Notes: a model not told the origin generated them from the sequence alone. A stretch of DNA of 38,855 nt from Thermoplasmata archaeon (GCA_022750455.1 JAKIVR010000015.1:1-38855), one strand, 5' to 3'; counted from the first letter of the stretch, positions 17,901-26,229 are shown. Made by a program: numbers and translations.

Positions 17901-20795
17901 CAGGTCGGGGAGACGAACGCGGCGGGCGAATTCAACGTCTCGGCGCCGTACGGGCCGAACGATACGGTCCTGGCGATCCCGACCGGCGGACTGGGCAACT
18001 CCGGCAACTATGGGACCTCCAGCGCGTCGGGCTCGGCCCCGGGGGGCTTCCAGAAGAATTTGACCGCGTTCACGTCCGTCGATCCTTCGCCGGAGGTCAA
18101 CTTCCTAGAGGTCAATGTGACGGTGTTCGGCGGGATCCGCGGGAGCGTCACGGACGAGGGGAATGGTCCCCTCCGCTGGGGGACGCTGCTGGCGGAGTCG
18201 ACACCCCCGAGGGCTCCTCCGTCGATCGTGAGCCTCACGCTCTCGGGCAGTGGCACATTCGAGGCGTTCTTTGCCGCCGGGCCGACCGCGGTCGAGGTCG
18301 GCGGTGGGCTGTTCGTGCCGTACAACTATGCCGGACTCACGACGAAGGCCGGTCAGGTGACCACCCTGAGCACCCCGGGACTGACGCCGTTCGGATGGAT
18401 CGAGTTCAACGTCACAGCGACCGCCGCTCCGTTCGGCAGTAGCTCCACGCAGGTTCCGTTCGCCGACGTCTCGGCCACCATCCCGAGCGCCCCGGGATCC
18501 TTGCCGGACTCCGGCTCGGCCGAGGCGAACGTGACCGGATACGTGAACGTGACCGCCCCACCGGGGTTCGTCACCGTCTCCATTTCGGCTCCGGACTTCA
18601 ACGCCCGCACCGTCTCCGACATCGTGGTCGGGAGCGGCCAGACCACGGTCGTGGCGCCCGGGACCCTCGGATCCCTCGTCCCCTGGGGATGGGCCGAGGG
18701 GACGGTGACGGATGCTGCCACCGGAGCGCCGATCCCGGACGCGTCGGTGAAGGTGTCGGCGGCCGGGAACGTGATCGGCCGGGACGGCGTGGCCACCGCC
18801 TCCAACGGTCTCTGGTTCCTCGATGCCCCCCCTCTCGGGGACGACAACGTGACCGCGAGCGCCCCGGGGTACCTCGTGGGGAACACCACCGTGACGGTCG
18901 CTTCGGGTCACGGCGCGGCGGTCTCCCCGATCGCCCTTCGAGCCGATGGGATCCTCCAAGGGGACGTGACCTCGTCCCTCGATGGCGTGGGGATCGGAGG
19001 AGCCACGGTGGCCGTCTGTCCCTGGACGGCCCCCCTGTGCGGGAATTTCACTTCCACGACGAACTTGGCAGGGGAGTACGCGATGGTGGCACCCGCCGGC
19101 GAGGACGTGTCGAACGTGAGCGCTTCCGGGTTCGTCTCCAGTCCCTCCGTCAACGTGACCGTCGGTTCGGGGGATTGGGTCGACCTCGGACCTACCCAAC
19201 TCGCCCCCTACGCGGAAGTCGGTGGGATCGTGATCGAATACCCGTCCGGGGTCCCCGTCGTCGGGGCGAACGTCAGCCTCTGCGCCGAATCCGAACTTCC
19301 CGGGTTCGCCGATGGACCGTGTTTCTTGACCGTTCCGTCCGGGATCGGAGGCTCCTTTTCGCTCTCCTCACTTCCGGGGAACTACGTCCTGCAGGTGAAC
19401 GACACCGATCTGAACACGACGTATCTCCCACTGGCCGTCGATGCGGGCGCCCAGATCAATCTCGGGTCGATCCCGATCGACCAGTACGGCTCCCTGGAGG
19501 GGACCGTCGTCGATCGCGACACCGGGCTTCCGGTCCCGGGAGCGGACGTCCTGGTCTGCCCCGACTGGGTCGCGACCACTTGCACGAACCCGATCGTGGT
19601 CGGGTCGGACGGGACGTTCCTCGTGAGCCTACCGGCCGGGCCGTACTCCTTGCAGACGACGGCCGACCAGTACCAGGTCACGTACGGGAACGCGCAGGTC
19701 GTGAGCGCCCAGTTGGATGACCTCGGTTCGATCGCACTCGTCGCGCTTGGGGCTCCGAGCCAGTTCGCGGTGACCGGCACGGTGCTCGCCTCCGACACCG
19801 GCCAACCCCTGGCGGGAGCGTCCGTGTCGGAAGGCGCAGAGAGTTCGACGGTGACGAACGCCTCGGGCGGATTCCTCCTTCAGCTCTCGTGGGGAGCGCA
19901 GGTATTGACGGTCTCAGCGACTGGGTATCTGACCCAGTCTCGGGGGATCGCCGTCACCGCGCCGCTCGCCGGACTCTCGTTCGTTCTCGCACGCTCCGGA
20001 TTCCGGCTGAGCGGGACGGTGAGCAACGGCCTCGCGAACGCCCCGTTGTCCGGCGTTCGGCTCGTGACCGGTTCCACGCTGGTCGCGACCAGCGCGGCGA
20101 ACGGAACGTACAGCGGGTTCCTGAACAACGGCTCGTACGCCGTCGTGGTCCGCCCGAACGCCACGACCTCTCCCGGGCTCCCTCCGTTCACGATCGTCGT
20201 CGTCATCGCCGGGGAAGCCCAGACGCGAAACTTCACGCTGTTTCCCCCGGCGATGGACTTCTCCGTGGCGCTGATCAATGGAGCCAGTCGTCTGCCCCTT
20301 TCGGCGGGGAGCGTCAACATCTCCGGGACCACGGTGGAAGGGACCATGTGGAGCTCCACGGTCAGCACGGGCTCCACTGGTACGGTGACGTTCCCGATCT
20401 ACCCCGGGAACTACACCATCACGGCGAGCGTCCCGGGGTACGCGACCGCGACCTCCCCCCTCCAGGTCGGAGGGAGCCCCGTAACCTCCGTGATCCTTCC
20501 GCTCGCATCCACCGGTGCCGCGGCGCCCGCCGCGAGCATCCCGTGGATCGTGGTGGGGACGGCCATCGCCGCCATCCTGGCGGTGGGGATCACCGCCGTG
20601 CTGGTCCGCCCCCCCGGACGTTCCGCCCTGTTCGCCTCCGAAGAGGAAGAGCCCGAGGAGGGTGAGACTTTCGACTCGGAGGCTCCCCGCCCGGGCCCCT
20701 CGTTCGGAGGCGCCGTTCCACCCGGCGGCGACCCGGTCGAGGAGGAGCTGGGCCGGGCGACCGGCGAGCCGACGCGCCCGGATGAGGGTCTCTGA
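14910..20795 (+). CDS. Giant surface protein of tandem carboxypeptidase-regulatory-like modules
   Basis: A 1961-residue exported protein with an N-terminal signal segment (basic MRRRMRRS, then a hydrophobic helix to about residue 28) and a C-terminal transmembrane helix (about residues 1877-1900) followed by an acidic, Glu/Pro-rich tail. Nearly all the exterior consists of diverged beta-sandwich modules of the CarboxypepD_reg / Cna-B-like type. Typical pieces recur: 'GxVxDxxTGxPxxGAxV', 'GxFxxxxPxGxY', 'AxGYxxxxxxVxV' and 'LxPxGxxxG'. Clear copies begin near VVDRDTGLPVPGADV, VTDAATGAPIPDASV and VLASDTGQPLAGASV. I estimate well over ten modules. Many Asn-x-Ser/Thr sites suggest glycosylation, and several modules hold Cys pairs. 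No catalytic domain is visible. A structural, stalk-like or adhesive role in the envelope is the best inference. Confidence 0.88.
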   Translation: MRRRMRRSVLWAIAVVGLFAIQGLAAAEPTALSSSPVAAPAPSRSVSPSTVSPERASELPATPLAAGSNSFPSALGSSRPATSPAVQRPRIVPLAPAPTARVIGTVVRGIAPYTPISGALVTVQPLEASCPGLCPVAYSAYAGSFSVAASPGLDELTVQDGFYLENYTILPNMTSGQTFPLGVIQLVPDAIVTGVVRGSDPTHEPAAQILVVGSTRDGSKTGVPDALTGSSGAFEIAVPPGASEIDFTPNSPSQNPLYIVNYTASPYLGNTTYIDLAPGATYDLGTVYLPTGVLVTAQLDSSLTHAGIPPNANESTWGWTNASCAAFAPSVCQFQGGHASWSYDGIHYFPVTPLSAIEICSRSSEVCFPEGASQWIGSSVYAWAPPGFDTLYAYADGYVLNATPVNVPSVPLGQLVRLAPVDLVPDGWISITVNVTDLASAPTSLWHTGSYLVEVCSLDGYEMPYSIFNANQGSAWTMNTGTCVEGGCVPVGTTAMIPVAPLRDSIQVLPDDAPTSAGSCWDGLPLRWPIPLDLPVTDNYTWVNATPGQTLDLGNVNLTPGTYVEGQVSATTQNWTVQACSVEAAEICMPASGATDTVQNGSYVDDPSNCPLSATIFCVPAPPGDDTITVSDAETGETQSVAASVPFGSWGATPLLLQDATTAHQSTLAFPTGTITGTVVDASTQLPSTGTPPVVTALPAGASTAGFSVAVTGPAGTYSLVVPPGWYEIQASAPGFEDNLAWVDVNASLVTTAPTIDLTADGVVEGEITGSGGAPLSIAQVSVCPVDESNGAGCVASAGDGYTTTGGEFYALVRSGAGIHAAYYVEASAIGYESNFTWVNVTAPGQLVIAPTVQLEGEIGGGPGPSLAAYVVGRIIGSDTGQGLPDAEVQISPVAGGGPISLDTSIGPSGSFNVTVPTGQYWANFSVLGHYYASTIFLNISGLAPVVDLGTIALDPYGVLYGRVLIQPWSEGVDDAYGLGPGSVEIEVCGAGLLGCAQVGETNAAGEFNVSAPYGPNDTVLAIPTGGLGNSGNYGTSSASGSAPGGFQKNLTAFTSVDPSPEVNFLEVNVTVFGGIRGSVTDEGNGPLRWGTLLAESTPPRAPPSIVSLTLSGSGTFEAFFAAGPTAVEVGGGLFVPYNYAGLTTKAGQVTTLSTPGLTPFGWIEFNVTATAAPFGSSSTQVPFADVSATIPSAPGSLPDSGSAEANVTGYVNVTAPPGFVTVSISAPDFNARTVSDIVVGSGQTTVVAPGTLGSLVPWGWAEGTVTDAATGAPIPDASVKVSAAGNVIGRDGVATASNGLWFLDAPPLGDDNVTASAPGYLVGNTTVTVASGHGAAVSPIALRADGILQGDVTSSLDGVGIGGATVAVCPWTAPLCGNFTSTTNLAGEYAMVAPAGEDVSNVSASGFVSSPSVNVTVGSGDWVDLGPTQLAPYAEVGGIVIEYPSGVPVVGANVSLCAESELPGFADGPCFLTVPSGIGGSFSLSSLPGNYVLQVNDTDLNTTYLPLAVDAGAQINLGSIPIDQYGSLEGTVVDRDTGLPVPGADVLVCPDWVATTCTNPIVVGSDGTFLVSLPAGPYSLQTTADQYQVTYGNAQVVSAQLDDLGSIALVALGAPSQFAVTGTVLASDTGQPLAGASVSEGAESSTVTNASGGFLLQLSWGAQVLTVSATGYLTQSRGIAVTAPLAGLSFVLARSGFRLSGTVSNGLANAPLSGVRLVTGSTLVATSAANGTYSGFLNNGSYAVVVRPNATTSPGLPPFTIVVVIAGEAQTRNFTLFPPAMDFSVALINGASRLPLSAGSVNISGTTVEGTMWSSTVSTGSTGTVTFPIYPGNYTITASVPGYATATSPLQVGGSPVTSVILPLASTGAAAPAASIPWIVVGTAIAAILAVGITAVLVRPPGRSALFASEEEEPEEGETFDSEAPRPGPSFGGAVPPGGDPVEEELGRATGEPTRPDEGL

Positions 20796-20860
20796 GCCAG
20801 GCTACCCCCTCGACGAACCTCCGTAGGTGGTAGTAGGTACCTCGGACAACGACCGAGGAC

Positions 20861-20895
20861 TCTTAAGGGCCGGCGCCTCGAACGGGCGAGGCGCC
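20861..20895 (+). promoter_or_regulatory. TATA-like element followed by a 9-base inverted repeat
   Basis: TCTTAAGG at 20861-20868 predicts transcription start near 20891. A perfect inverted repeat follows: GGCGCCTCG at 20872-20880 and CGAGGCGCC at 20887-20895, with a 6-base spacer. It spans the predicted start site, just before the ATG at 20899, so it fits a repressor operator better than a leader hairpin. Confidence 0.45.
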
Positions 20896-20898
20896 CAG

Positions 20899-22221
20899 AT
20901 GGCGGAGATCGCTCAGGGGTCCGGGCTTCTCTCCAGCCTCGCCCTCCCTCGCAGTCGGGCGATCCTGCGCTCCCCGATGGGGCGAGCCTTGACCGTCTCG
21001 GTAGCGTTCGTGTATGGCTTCATCTCGCTCCTGGTCGGCAACATGCTCTCCTTCGGCCCGACGTTCTCCTCCGGGACCGTCGTCCAAGTCCTGAGCCAGG
21101 GGAACGCCCCGCAGTGGTGGAACTATCCGGCCCTCGTGGTCATCGCCCCCGGGGGAACGCTGATCCTCCCGTTCTTCGCCACGGTCACGATGGTGATTGT
21201 TTCCATCGGCGTCGGAATCGGGATGTCGGTCGGCGTCGTCCTCGCCGTGCGCCTGCTCCGCCGACGGACGAAGGAGCTTGGCGGACCGACGGCCGTCAGC
21301 TCGTTGGCCGGACTCACCCCCGCGATGCTGGCGTTGGTCACGCTCGGTGCCTGCTGCTCCACCACGGCGGCCGCGACCGCGGGAATCGGGGTGGTGGCGC
21401 AAGCCAGCGGGTCCAGCTCGGCGGCTCTTCTGACCAGCTCGGTGTGGTATCTCGGGGTGTTCCAGATGGTTGTACTGTTCGTGGCACTCGTCGCCCAGGA
21501 GCAGTTGCTGGCGGTGTACGGGATCCTGTTCGGCGTCGAGTCGCCCAGCCGCGCGACCCCCCCTCGCCCCCTCCGGTTCGACACCCGATTCCTGGTCGGC
21601 GGGATGGCGCGGGTCGCTCTCCTCGTGGCCGGGGTCACGTGGTCGCTGGCGATCGTGGCCGAGTGGGCAACCACGTCACAGGGGAGCGTGGCCGCGGCGG
21701 TAGGCTTCCAGGCGATCGTCGAGCACCAACTGGTCGCCCTCCTCGCCGTGGCGGCCGGGCTGTTCACTCTCGGTACGGCACGAGCCTTCCAAAGGATCGG
21801 AGCCCAGGGTGTCGGGCTCCTCCTTCGAGCCCTCCTGCTTGCCGGAGGGCTGATCCTCTTGATCGGGGTGCCTCCACCGATCTCCGGGTGGGGAGTCCAC
21901 GGACTCGGGAACGAGGTCATCGCGACGCTCGGCGGGACGACCTCGGAGGGCGGGGTCCCCGCGGGGGTCGGGGGCGTCGCCCTCCTGTTCCGCTGGAGCT
22001 TCCAATTTCTGCTCCTGGGAGGTTTCGCCGTCGCTGTAGCGCTCGCCCCGGAGCGGGCGTTCCGCCCGCTGTTGTGGACGACCTTGACCGACCCCGCCGG
22101 TCCTGGGGACCGCCTCGATCTGGAAACACCCCATCCCACTCCCGTGCCCACGGTGACCGTGGGCCGGGCCCACGCCCTCGACAACACGCGACCGTCCCCC
22201 CTCCCTCCGGACTCCCCATGA
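20899..22221 (+). CDS. Polytopic membrane protein with a Cys-Cys motif, unknown function
   Basis: A 440-residue integral membrane protein with about eight to ten hydrophobic helices and a hydrophilic, Pro-rich C-terminal tail. I do not recognise the family. A striking intramembrane motif LGACCSTTAAATAG carries adjacent Cys152-Cys153 inside a small-residue-rich helix, which might bind a metal or cofactor or form a redox pair. ATG 20899 is chosen over ATG 20827 because the TATA-like element at 20861 lies downstream of 20827. It is followed after 40 bases by the gene for a membrane iron-sulfur protein, so the two are probably cotranscribed and may form one membrane complex. The coupling, not the sequence itself, is the basis for any redox assignment. 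Confidence 0.75.
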   Translation: MAEIAQGSGLLSSLALPRSRAILRSPMGRALTVSVAFVYGFISLLVGNMLSFGPTFSSGTVVQVLSQGNAPQWWNYPALVVIAPGGTLILPFFATVTMVIVSIGVGIGMSVGVVLAVRLLRRRTKELGGPTAVSSLAGLTPAMLALVTLGACCSTTAAATAGIGVVAQASGSSSAALLTSSVWYLGVFQMVVLFVALVAQEQLLAVYGILFGVESPSRATPPRPLRFDTRFLVGGMARVALLVAGVTWSLAIVAEWATTSQGSVAAAVGFQAIVEHQLVALLAVAAGLFTLGTARAFQRIGAQGVGLLLRALLLAGGLILLIGVPPPISGWGVHGLGNEVIATLGGTTSEGGVPAGVGGVALLFRWSFQFLLLGGFAVAVALAPERAFRPLLWTTLTDPAGPGDRLDLETPHPTPVPTVTVGRAHALDNTRPSPLPPDSP

Positions 22222-22261
22222 CGTCGTCCACCTCGGTCGACCGAACCGGAGCGTTGGTTCC

Positions 22262-24409
22262 GTGGTAGTCTCGGCGTTGGAGCTGTCCCCGTTCGCGGCG
22301 GTGATGGCCTTGACGACCGCGCTCCTCGTGAAATGGGGCGCCGAGGCGAAGACACCCGTCGCAGCGGCGGTCGTGGTCTTCCTCCTCGGGATGATGGCCG
22401 CCATGCTGGGAGGCGCGGCGATCTACTTCCTCCACCCGGGCCTCCCGTCGTTCCTGTCGGGGCTGTGGTTGGCAAGCGCCGTGATGTCCGTCAGTGTGGT
22501 GCCCGTCTTCCTCACGTTCCTGCGGGAGGCGAAGCTCCGCCTCGAGGCCGGATCGGGGTACGCGCCGACCCAATTGCGCGACCCGCGCCTGTTCGTCGGA
22601 ATCGTCGTCGGCCTGGTTCTCGCGAACGAGCTCCTCATGGGGTGGGCGTTCTCCCTCGCCACGGGAACGTTCTCGGCCGGCAGCCTGGGTTTCAATGGCC
22701 TCGCCTCGACCCTCGTGGGGGCCATCGATTCCCCGTGGTTCTTGTTCACCATGTCCGCGGAGATGGCCCTCACCGCGTGGCTCCTTCGGGACCGGCTGCC
22801 CCGGTCCGTCCTCGTCCTGTTCGCGGTCCAGGCCGGGATCATGTTTCTCTCTCCTCCGGCACTCGGGAACCCGGCCTGGCACGAAGCGTCGGTCTACCTG
22901 TCGAGCGCGGCGATGATCGGGCTCGTGATCTTCGTCATGGAATGGATCTATCGGAACAAGGAGCTGACGGTCGGGTTCTCCAACTACACCGTCCGGCTCC
23001 TCGCCGTCTACTCGGTGATGATGGCCGGGCTGTTCGTATGGGCAGGGTACGGCTCGAGCCTCCTCTTCGCCCTCTCGGTCGTCCTGGAGATGGTCCTGTA
23101 CTTCGACGCGGTGTTGTCGCCCGACCGGTTCGAGAAGGGGGAGCGATTCCCGTGGCAGTTGAACGCGCGCTGGGCGTTCGAACTCCTCGCCGGGATCTTC
23201 GTCGCCGAACTGTTCATGGGAGCTCTCCTCGACGTCCAGATCCAGCCGCAGCTCTACCTCGCCGGCCTTCCCACCCTCGCGCTGAGTGGACCGCCCTTGA
23301 CGATCCTCACGAACGCCGCCTCCAACGGATTCTGGTTCCTCGCGCTGGTCACCGGCTCGACGTGGTTCCTCGCCATGATGGGTCTCGAGATGGGGACCCT
23401 GGTCGTCTTCAAGTTCCGGGAGAGCCGTGAACGCGAGACGAAGATCCGTCTCGGGCTGATGATGGCCTGCTACGCCCTGTTCGTTGTTTTCTTCCCGAGC
23501 CTGTACTACAACGCCTTGTTCCCGAAGTTGCCGTCGGGGACCCAGGTCCCGGTGCTCGGATGGAGCATGGGGCTCGGATCGGCCCCGATCGTGCCGTCCC
23601 TCTTCTTGGTGATCCTGATCACCTACGTGGTCACCGGGTCTCTCTCTGCTCTGTTCGGTCGGCGCGTCATCTGCTCCACGTTCTGCTCGGCCCCTCTCAT
23701 GTACCAAGGCACCACGATCGATTCGATGAAGAGCTTCAACCGGACCTCTCCCATCGGTCGGAAGTTCCTGGGCAGTCGATTCTCGACCGCGTACTCGGTC
23801 AGCACCGGCGTCGTGATGACCTCGCTCGTGGGGGTCTCCTTCGTGTCGTACTTTGACCAGACCGGCGCGCTGAACATCTCGGTCGGAGGGACCGACCCGT
23901 CGGTGTTCCTGTTCATCCTCTCGTTCAACGTCGCCTGGTATCTGATGTTCGTCACCATCCCCTACACGGGCAATTACAACTGTGTCACGATGGGCTGGTG
24001 CTACACGGGAACGGTGGCCCAAGCGTTCCAAAAGATCGGATTCTTCAAGCTGAAGGTACGCAGCAAGGAAGTATGCAAGGCGTGCACGACGCTCGACTGC
24101 GCCAAGGGGTGCCCGGTCGGACTCGTGGACATGCCGGGGCACTTCCGCACCAAGGGGGAGTTCCGCAGCACCAAGTGTTGCGGCGTCGGAGACTGCGTCG
24201 AAGCGTGCCCGTACGGAAACCTGTACATCTACGATGTGCGTCATTGGGTCCGTCGCCGATTCGGGTGGCCGGAGACCCCCGCGAGGGGCGTCTCGCGGCA
24301 CGATGTTCCTCTCCCGATGGTCGCGATCGCGCGGCGAACGACCCCGGCTACGGTCGCCGCGGACGGGGTGGCCCGGCCACCGCCCCCGGTCACGGCATCT
24401 CAGGGTTGA
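22262..24409 (+). CDS. Polytopic membrane protein with C-terminal double [4Fe-4S] ferredoxin-like domain
   Basis: A 715-residue protein with a long multi-helix membrane part (about residues 5-590) and a cytoplasmic ferredoxin-like region (about 600-660). It resembles NapH/NosR/CcoG-type membrane iron-sulfur proteins only in general plan. Within the membrane part, Cys471-x3-Cys475 follows FGRRVI, and Cys574 and Cys580 flank VTMGW, positions where NapH/NosR proteins also carry cysteines. Cluster 1 ligands are probably Cys605, 608, 613 and 617 (C-x2-C-x4-C-x3-CP). Cluster 2 has Cys639, 640, 645 and 649 (CC-x4-C-x3-CP), an unusual spacing. Electron transfer between a cytoplasmic donor and a membrane carrier is the likely role; donor and acceptor are unknown. 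The GTG start gives a first helix soon after the N-terminus. The C-terminus is a Pro/Ala-rich tail. Confidence 0.8.
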   Translation: MVVSALELSPFAAVMALTTALLVKWGAEAKTPVAAAVVVFLLGMMAAMLGGAAIYFLHPGLPSFLSGLWLASAVMSVSVVPVFLTFLREAKLRLEAGSGYAPTQLRDPRLFVGIVVGLVLANELLMGWAFSLATGTFSAGSLGFNGLASTLVGAIDSPWFLFTMSAEMALTAWLLRDRLPRSVLVLFAVQAGIMFLSPPALGNPAWHEASVYLSSAAMIGLVIFVMEWIYRNKELTVGFSNYTVRLLAVYSVMMAGLFVWAGYGSSLLFALSVVLEMVLYFDAVLSPDRFEKGERFPWQLNARWAFELLAGIFVAELFMGALLDVQIQPQLYLAGLPTLALSGPPLTILTNAASNGFWFLALVTGSTWFLAMMGLEMGTLVVFKFRESRERETKIRLGLMMACYALFVVFFPSLYYNALFPKLPSGTQVPVLGWSMGLGSAPIVPSLFLVILITYVVTGSLSALFGRRVICSTFCSAPLMYQGTTIDSMKSFNRTSPIGRKFLGSRFSTAYSVSTGVVMTSLVGVSFVSYFDQTGALNISVGGTDPSVFLFILSFNVAWYLMFVTIPYTGNYNCVTMGWCYTGTVAQAFQKIGFFKLKVRSKEVCKACTTLDCAKGCPVGLVDMPGHFRTKGEFRSTKCCGVGDCVEACPYGNLYIYDVRHWVRRRFGWPETPARGVSRHDVPLPMVAIARRTTPATVAADGVARPPPPVTASQG

Positions 24410-24503
24410 ACGGACCCACGGCTCCCCGTTCGGGCCCGGGCCGGTGCGACCGCGCGCGGAGGAGCGAGAGGGCGTCCGTTCTCGCTTCCGTCACGCCGGA
24501 ACC

Positions 24504-24510
24504 CATAAGA
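24504..24510 (+). promoter_or_regulatory. TATA-like element before the 24536 gene
   Basis: CATAAGA is centred about 29 bases before the ATG at 24536, without a ribosome binding site in between. This suggests a leaderless transcript separate from the upstream iron-sulfur gene. Confidence 0.4.
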
Positions 24511-24535
24511 GGCACGAACCAAGTTCGCCCGGTGG

Positions 24536-25192
24536 ATGGCTTTTCGATATTACAGTCCTCGAACCACCGGTCCGTCCCGGGGTTCCAGCACCGGGCAGAG
24601 CCTCGTCATCCCTGTCCAACGGCCTCCGGCCCTCGCGACGGCGAGGATCCTTAGCATCCTCTCGGTCGTGGCGCTCCTTGTGATCGCGGGCTACGTGGGG
24701 CTCGCCATCTACTCGGCCACGCAGGTGAACGCGAGTTCGGGCGGTTGGCATACGACCACGCTCGCCAACGACGCGATCGAGCTGAACGCGAACGCCACGA
24801 TCCGGAACCCGGAGTTCTTCTCGGTCACGGCGCTGACCGTCGTCGTCGCCGTGAGCCCCTGGCCTCCGTGCGGCGGCGGCGTGGTGGACGCCTCCATCGT
24901 GCGCGCCGGTTCGATCCCTGCCGAGTCGACCGTGGTGCTCCCCATCACGATCCAACTGCCCGCCCCGACGGCGTGCGGCTACTCTGCGACTCAGCCGCCC
25001 CCCGACCACATCGCGCTCAACGTCGGCATTTGGAGCAACGCTTCCTACGCTGGGATCTCCAACTTCACCGTGCACGCCGTCACGACCGTGGTCGCGACCC
25101 TCCCGAGCACCGGCCCGACCCCGACCGCCACCTCTCTGGGACAGGCGCCCTCAGTGGGCGTGGCGGCCCGCGAGGAGGCGGGGTCGGCGTGA
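24536..25192 (+). CDS. Single-pass membrane protein with extracellular beta domain, unknown
   Basis: A 218-residue protein with a hydrophilic N-terminus of about 35 residues, one transmembrane helix (roughly ILSILSVVALLVIAGYVGLA) and an exterior domain of about 130 residues. The domain is beta-rich with N-glycosylation sequons (NASS, NATI, NASY, NFT) and two cysteines that could pair (PPCGGG and TACGYS). The pattern 'ANATIRNPEFFSVTALTVVVAV' in short pieces resembles LEA14/WHy-like domains, but this is weak. The tail is Thr/Pro-rich. Its TGA overlaps the GTG of the next gene (GTGA), so the two proteins are probably made together and may interact in the membrane. Confidence 0.75.
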   Translation: MAFRYYSPRTTGPSRGSSTGQSLVIPVQRPPALATARILSILSVVALLVIAGYVGLAIYSATQVNASSGGWHTTTLANDAIELNANATIRNPEFFSVTALTVVVAVSPWPPCGGGVVDASIVRAGSIPAESTVVLPITIQLPAPTACGYSATQPPPDHIALNVGIWSNASYAGISNFTVHAVTTVVATLPSTGPTPTATSLGQAPSVGVAAREEAGSA

Positions 25193-25686
25193 GTTCCCCG
25201 GAGGTTCCGTCGACCCCCCGTCCCGATGACGGAATCACGATCTATCGGATCGCGATCGGGATCGTCCTCGCCATCCCCCTCGTCTTCGTGCTCGTCATCG
25301 TCCCGGTCGAGGTGCTGGGGTTGCTCCCAGATCACGGGGTCACGATCCCGATCAGCTCGATGGTGGTGATCGTCGGGGGAACCGCCCTGGCGGCCGCCTC
25401 CGCGATCCGGTACATCGTCCGACCGTCGTCGTGGTTCGGACCGGCGGTGATCGGGCGGGCGGCGGTGGCGGCCTTGTACATGTACCTCCTCCTCCCCCTC
25501 GCGTGGGTCCAGATCGCCCTCCCGGGTTCCACGACGACCGTGAACCTCTCCTACGGATTCGTGATCGAGCTGCTGCTGGTCGTCCCTCTGCTCGGCGCCC
25601 TCGAAGGCGTGCTCATCCTCTACTCGGATCGGGTCGATCCGATGGTCCGACGGTCGATCGAGGCCCGGGTCGGATACCGGCGCTAG
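25189..25686 (+). CDS. Small four-helix membrane protein, unknown
   Basis: A 165-residue integral membrane protein with four hydrophobic segments: [55 protein letters not shown] and [19 protein letters not shown]. The N-terminal 18 residues are Pro-rich and hydrophilic. GTG 25189 is preferred because it overlaps the upstream stop as GTGA; a longer reading in this frame would run antisense-like through the previous gene. I do not recognise the family. The stop codon lies in CTAG (25683-25686), which also supplies the stop of the convergent cyclophilin gene. Confidence 0.7.
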   Translation: MSSPEVPSTPRPDDGITIYRIAIGIVLAIPLVFVLVIVPVEVLGLLPDHGVTIPISSMVVIVGGTALAAASAIRYIVRPSSWFGPAVIGRAAVAALYMYLLLPLAWVQIALPGSTTTVNLSYGFVIELLLVVPLLGALEGVLILYSDRVDPMVRRSIEARVGYRR

Positions 25687-26147
25687 ACGACCTTCGCGGA
25701 CTCGATCCGGACCGGGGTCGAGGGTCGGTCGTTCCGGCCCCTCGGGGTCGCCGCGATCTTGTCGACCACGTCCTGGCCCTGGACGACCTTGCCGAAGACC
25801 GCGTGCTTGCCGTCAAGCCACGACGTCGCGGCGAGGGTGATGAAGAACTGGCTCCCGCCGGTGTTCGGTCCGGCGTTCGCCATCGAGAGGATCCCCGAAC
25901 TCGAGTGCTTGAGGGACGAATGGAACTCATCCGGGATCTCCCAACCGGGCCCGCCAGTCCCGTCGCCCTTCGGGCATCCTCCCTGGATCATGAACCCGGG
26001 GATGATGCGGTGGAACGTCAGCCCGTTGTAGAAGCCCTGATTCACGAGCTTCAGGAAGTTCGCCGCCGTCTTGGGGGCCTTGTCCTGGAAGATCTCGCAG
26101 CGCATCGTGCCCATCGTCGTCTTCAGCTCCACGGTCGGATTCGCCAT
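25683..26147 (-). CDS. ppiB: Cyclophilin-type peptidyl-prolyl cis-trans isomerase
   Basis: A 154-residue single-domain cytoplasmic cyclophilin that isomerises X-Pro bonds during folding. The active-site motif [13 protein letters not shown] is at 45-57 with catalytic Arg47, Gln100-Phe101-Phe102 is in GGSQFF, and [11 protein letters not shown] is at 110-120; the Trp is the cyclosporin-contact residue. There is no signal peptide. The ATG at 26147 gives the usual short N-terminus ([10 protein letters not shown]). The gene is divergent from RNase HI with an 82-base spacer, and converges on the preceding membrane-protein gene with a shared CTAG stop. Identification is secure; substrates are not deducible. 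Confidence 0.95.
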   Translation of the reverse strand: MANPTVELKTTMGTMRCEIFQDKAPKTAANFLKLVNQGFYNGLTFHRIIPGFMIQGGCPKGDGTGGPGWEIPDEFHSSLKHSSSGILSMANAGPNTGGSQFFITLAATSWLDGKHAVFGKVVQGQDVVDKIAATPRGRNDRPSTPVRIESAKVV

Positions 26148-26198
26148 GGCTCCGCCGAAGGACGTCCACGGAAAAGGGTGCCGCCCTGGGGGCCCACC

Positions 26199-26206
26199 GT
26201 TAAGTT
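26199..26206 (+). promoter_or_regulatory. TATA-like element for RNase HI
   Basis: GTTAAGTT is centred 27 bases before the ATG at 26230 and there is no ribosome binding site, so the transcript is probably leaderless. Confidence 0.4.
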
Positions 26207-26229
26207 CCCGGCCCGGGGTGGCGTTCCCG

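Noticed and set aside
20827-20898. Upstream start for the Cys-Cys membrane protein
   Set aside because: It lies before the TATA-like element and inverted repeat that fit the ATG at 20899, and adds a hydrophilic segment without conservation signs.
21917-24301. Minus-strand open frame of 794 codons opposite the membrane iron-sulfur gene
   Set aside because: Extremely charged, low-complexity translation typical of antisense to a hydrophobic GC-rich gene; the plus-strand protein has clear helices and ferredoxin motifs.
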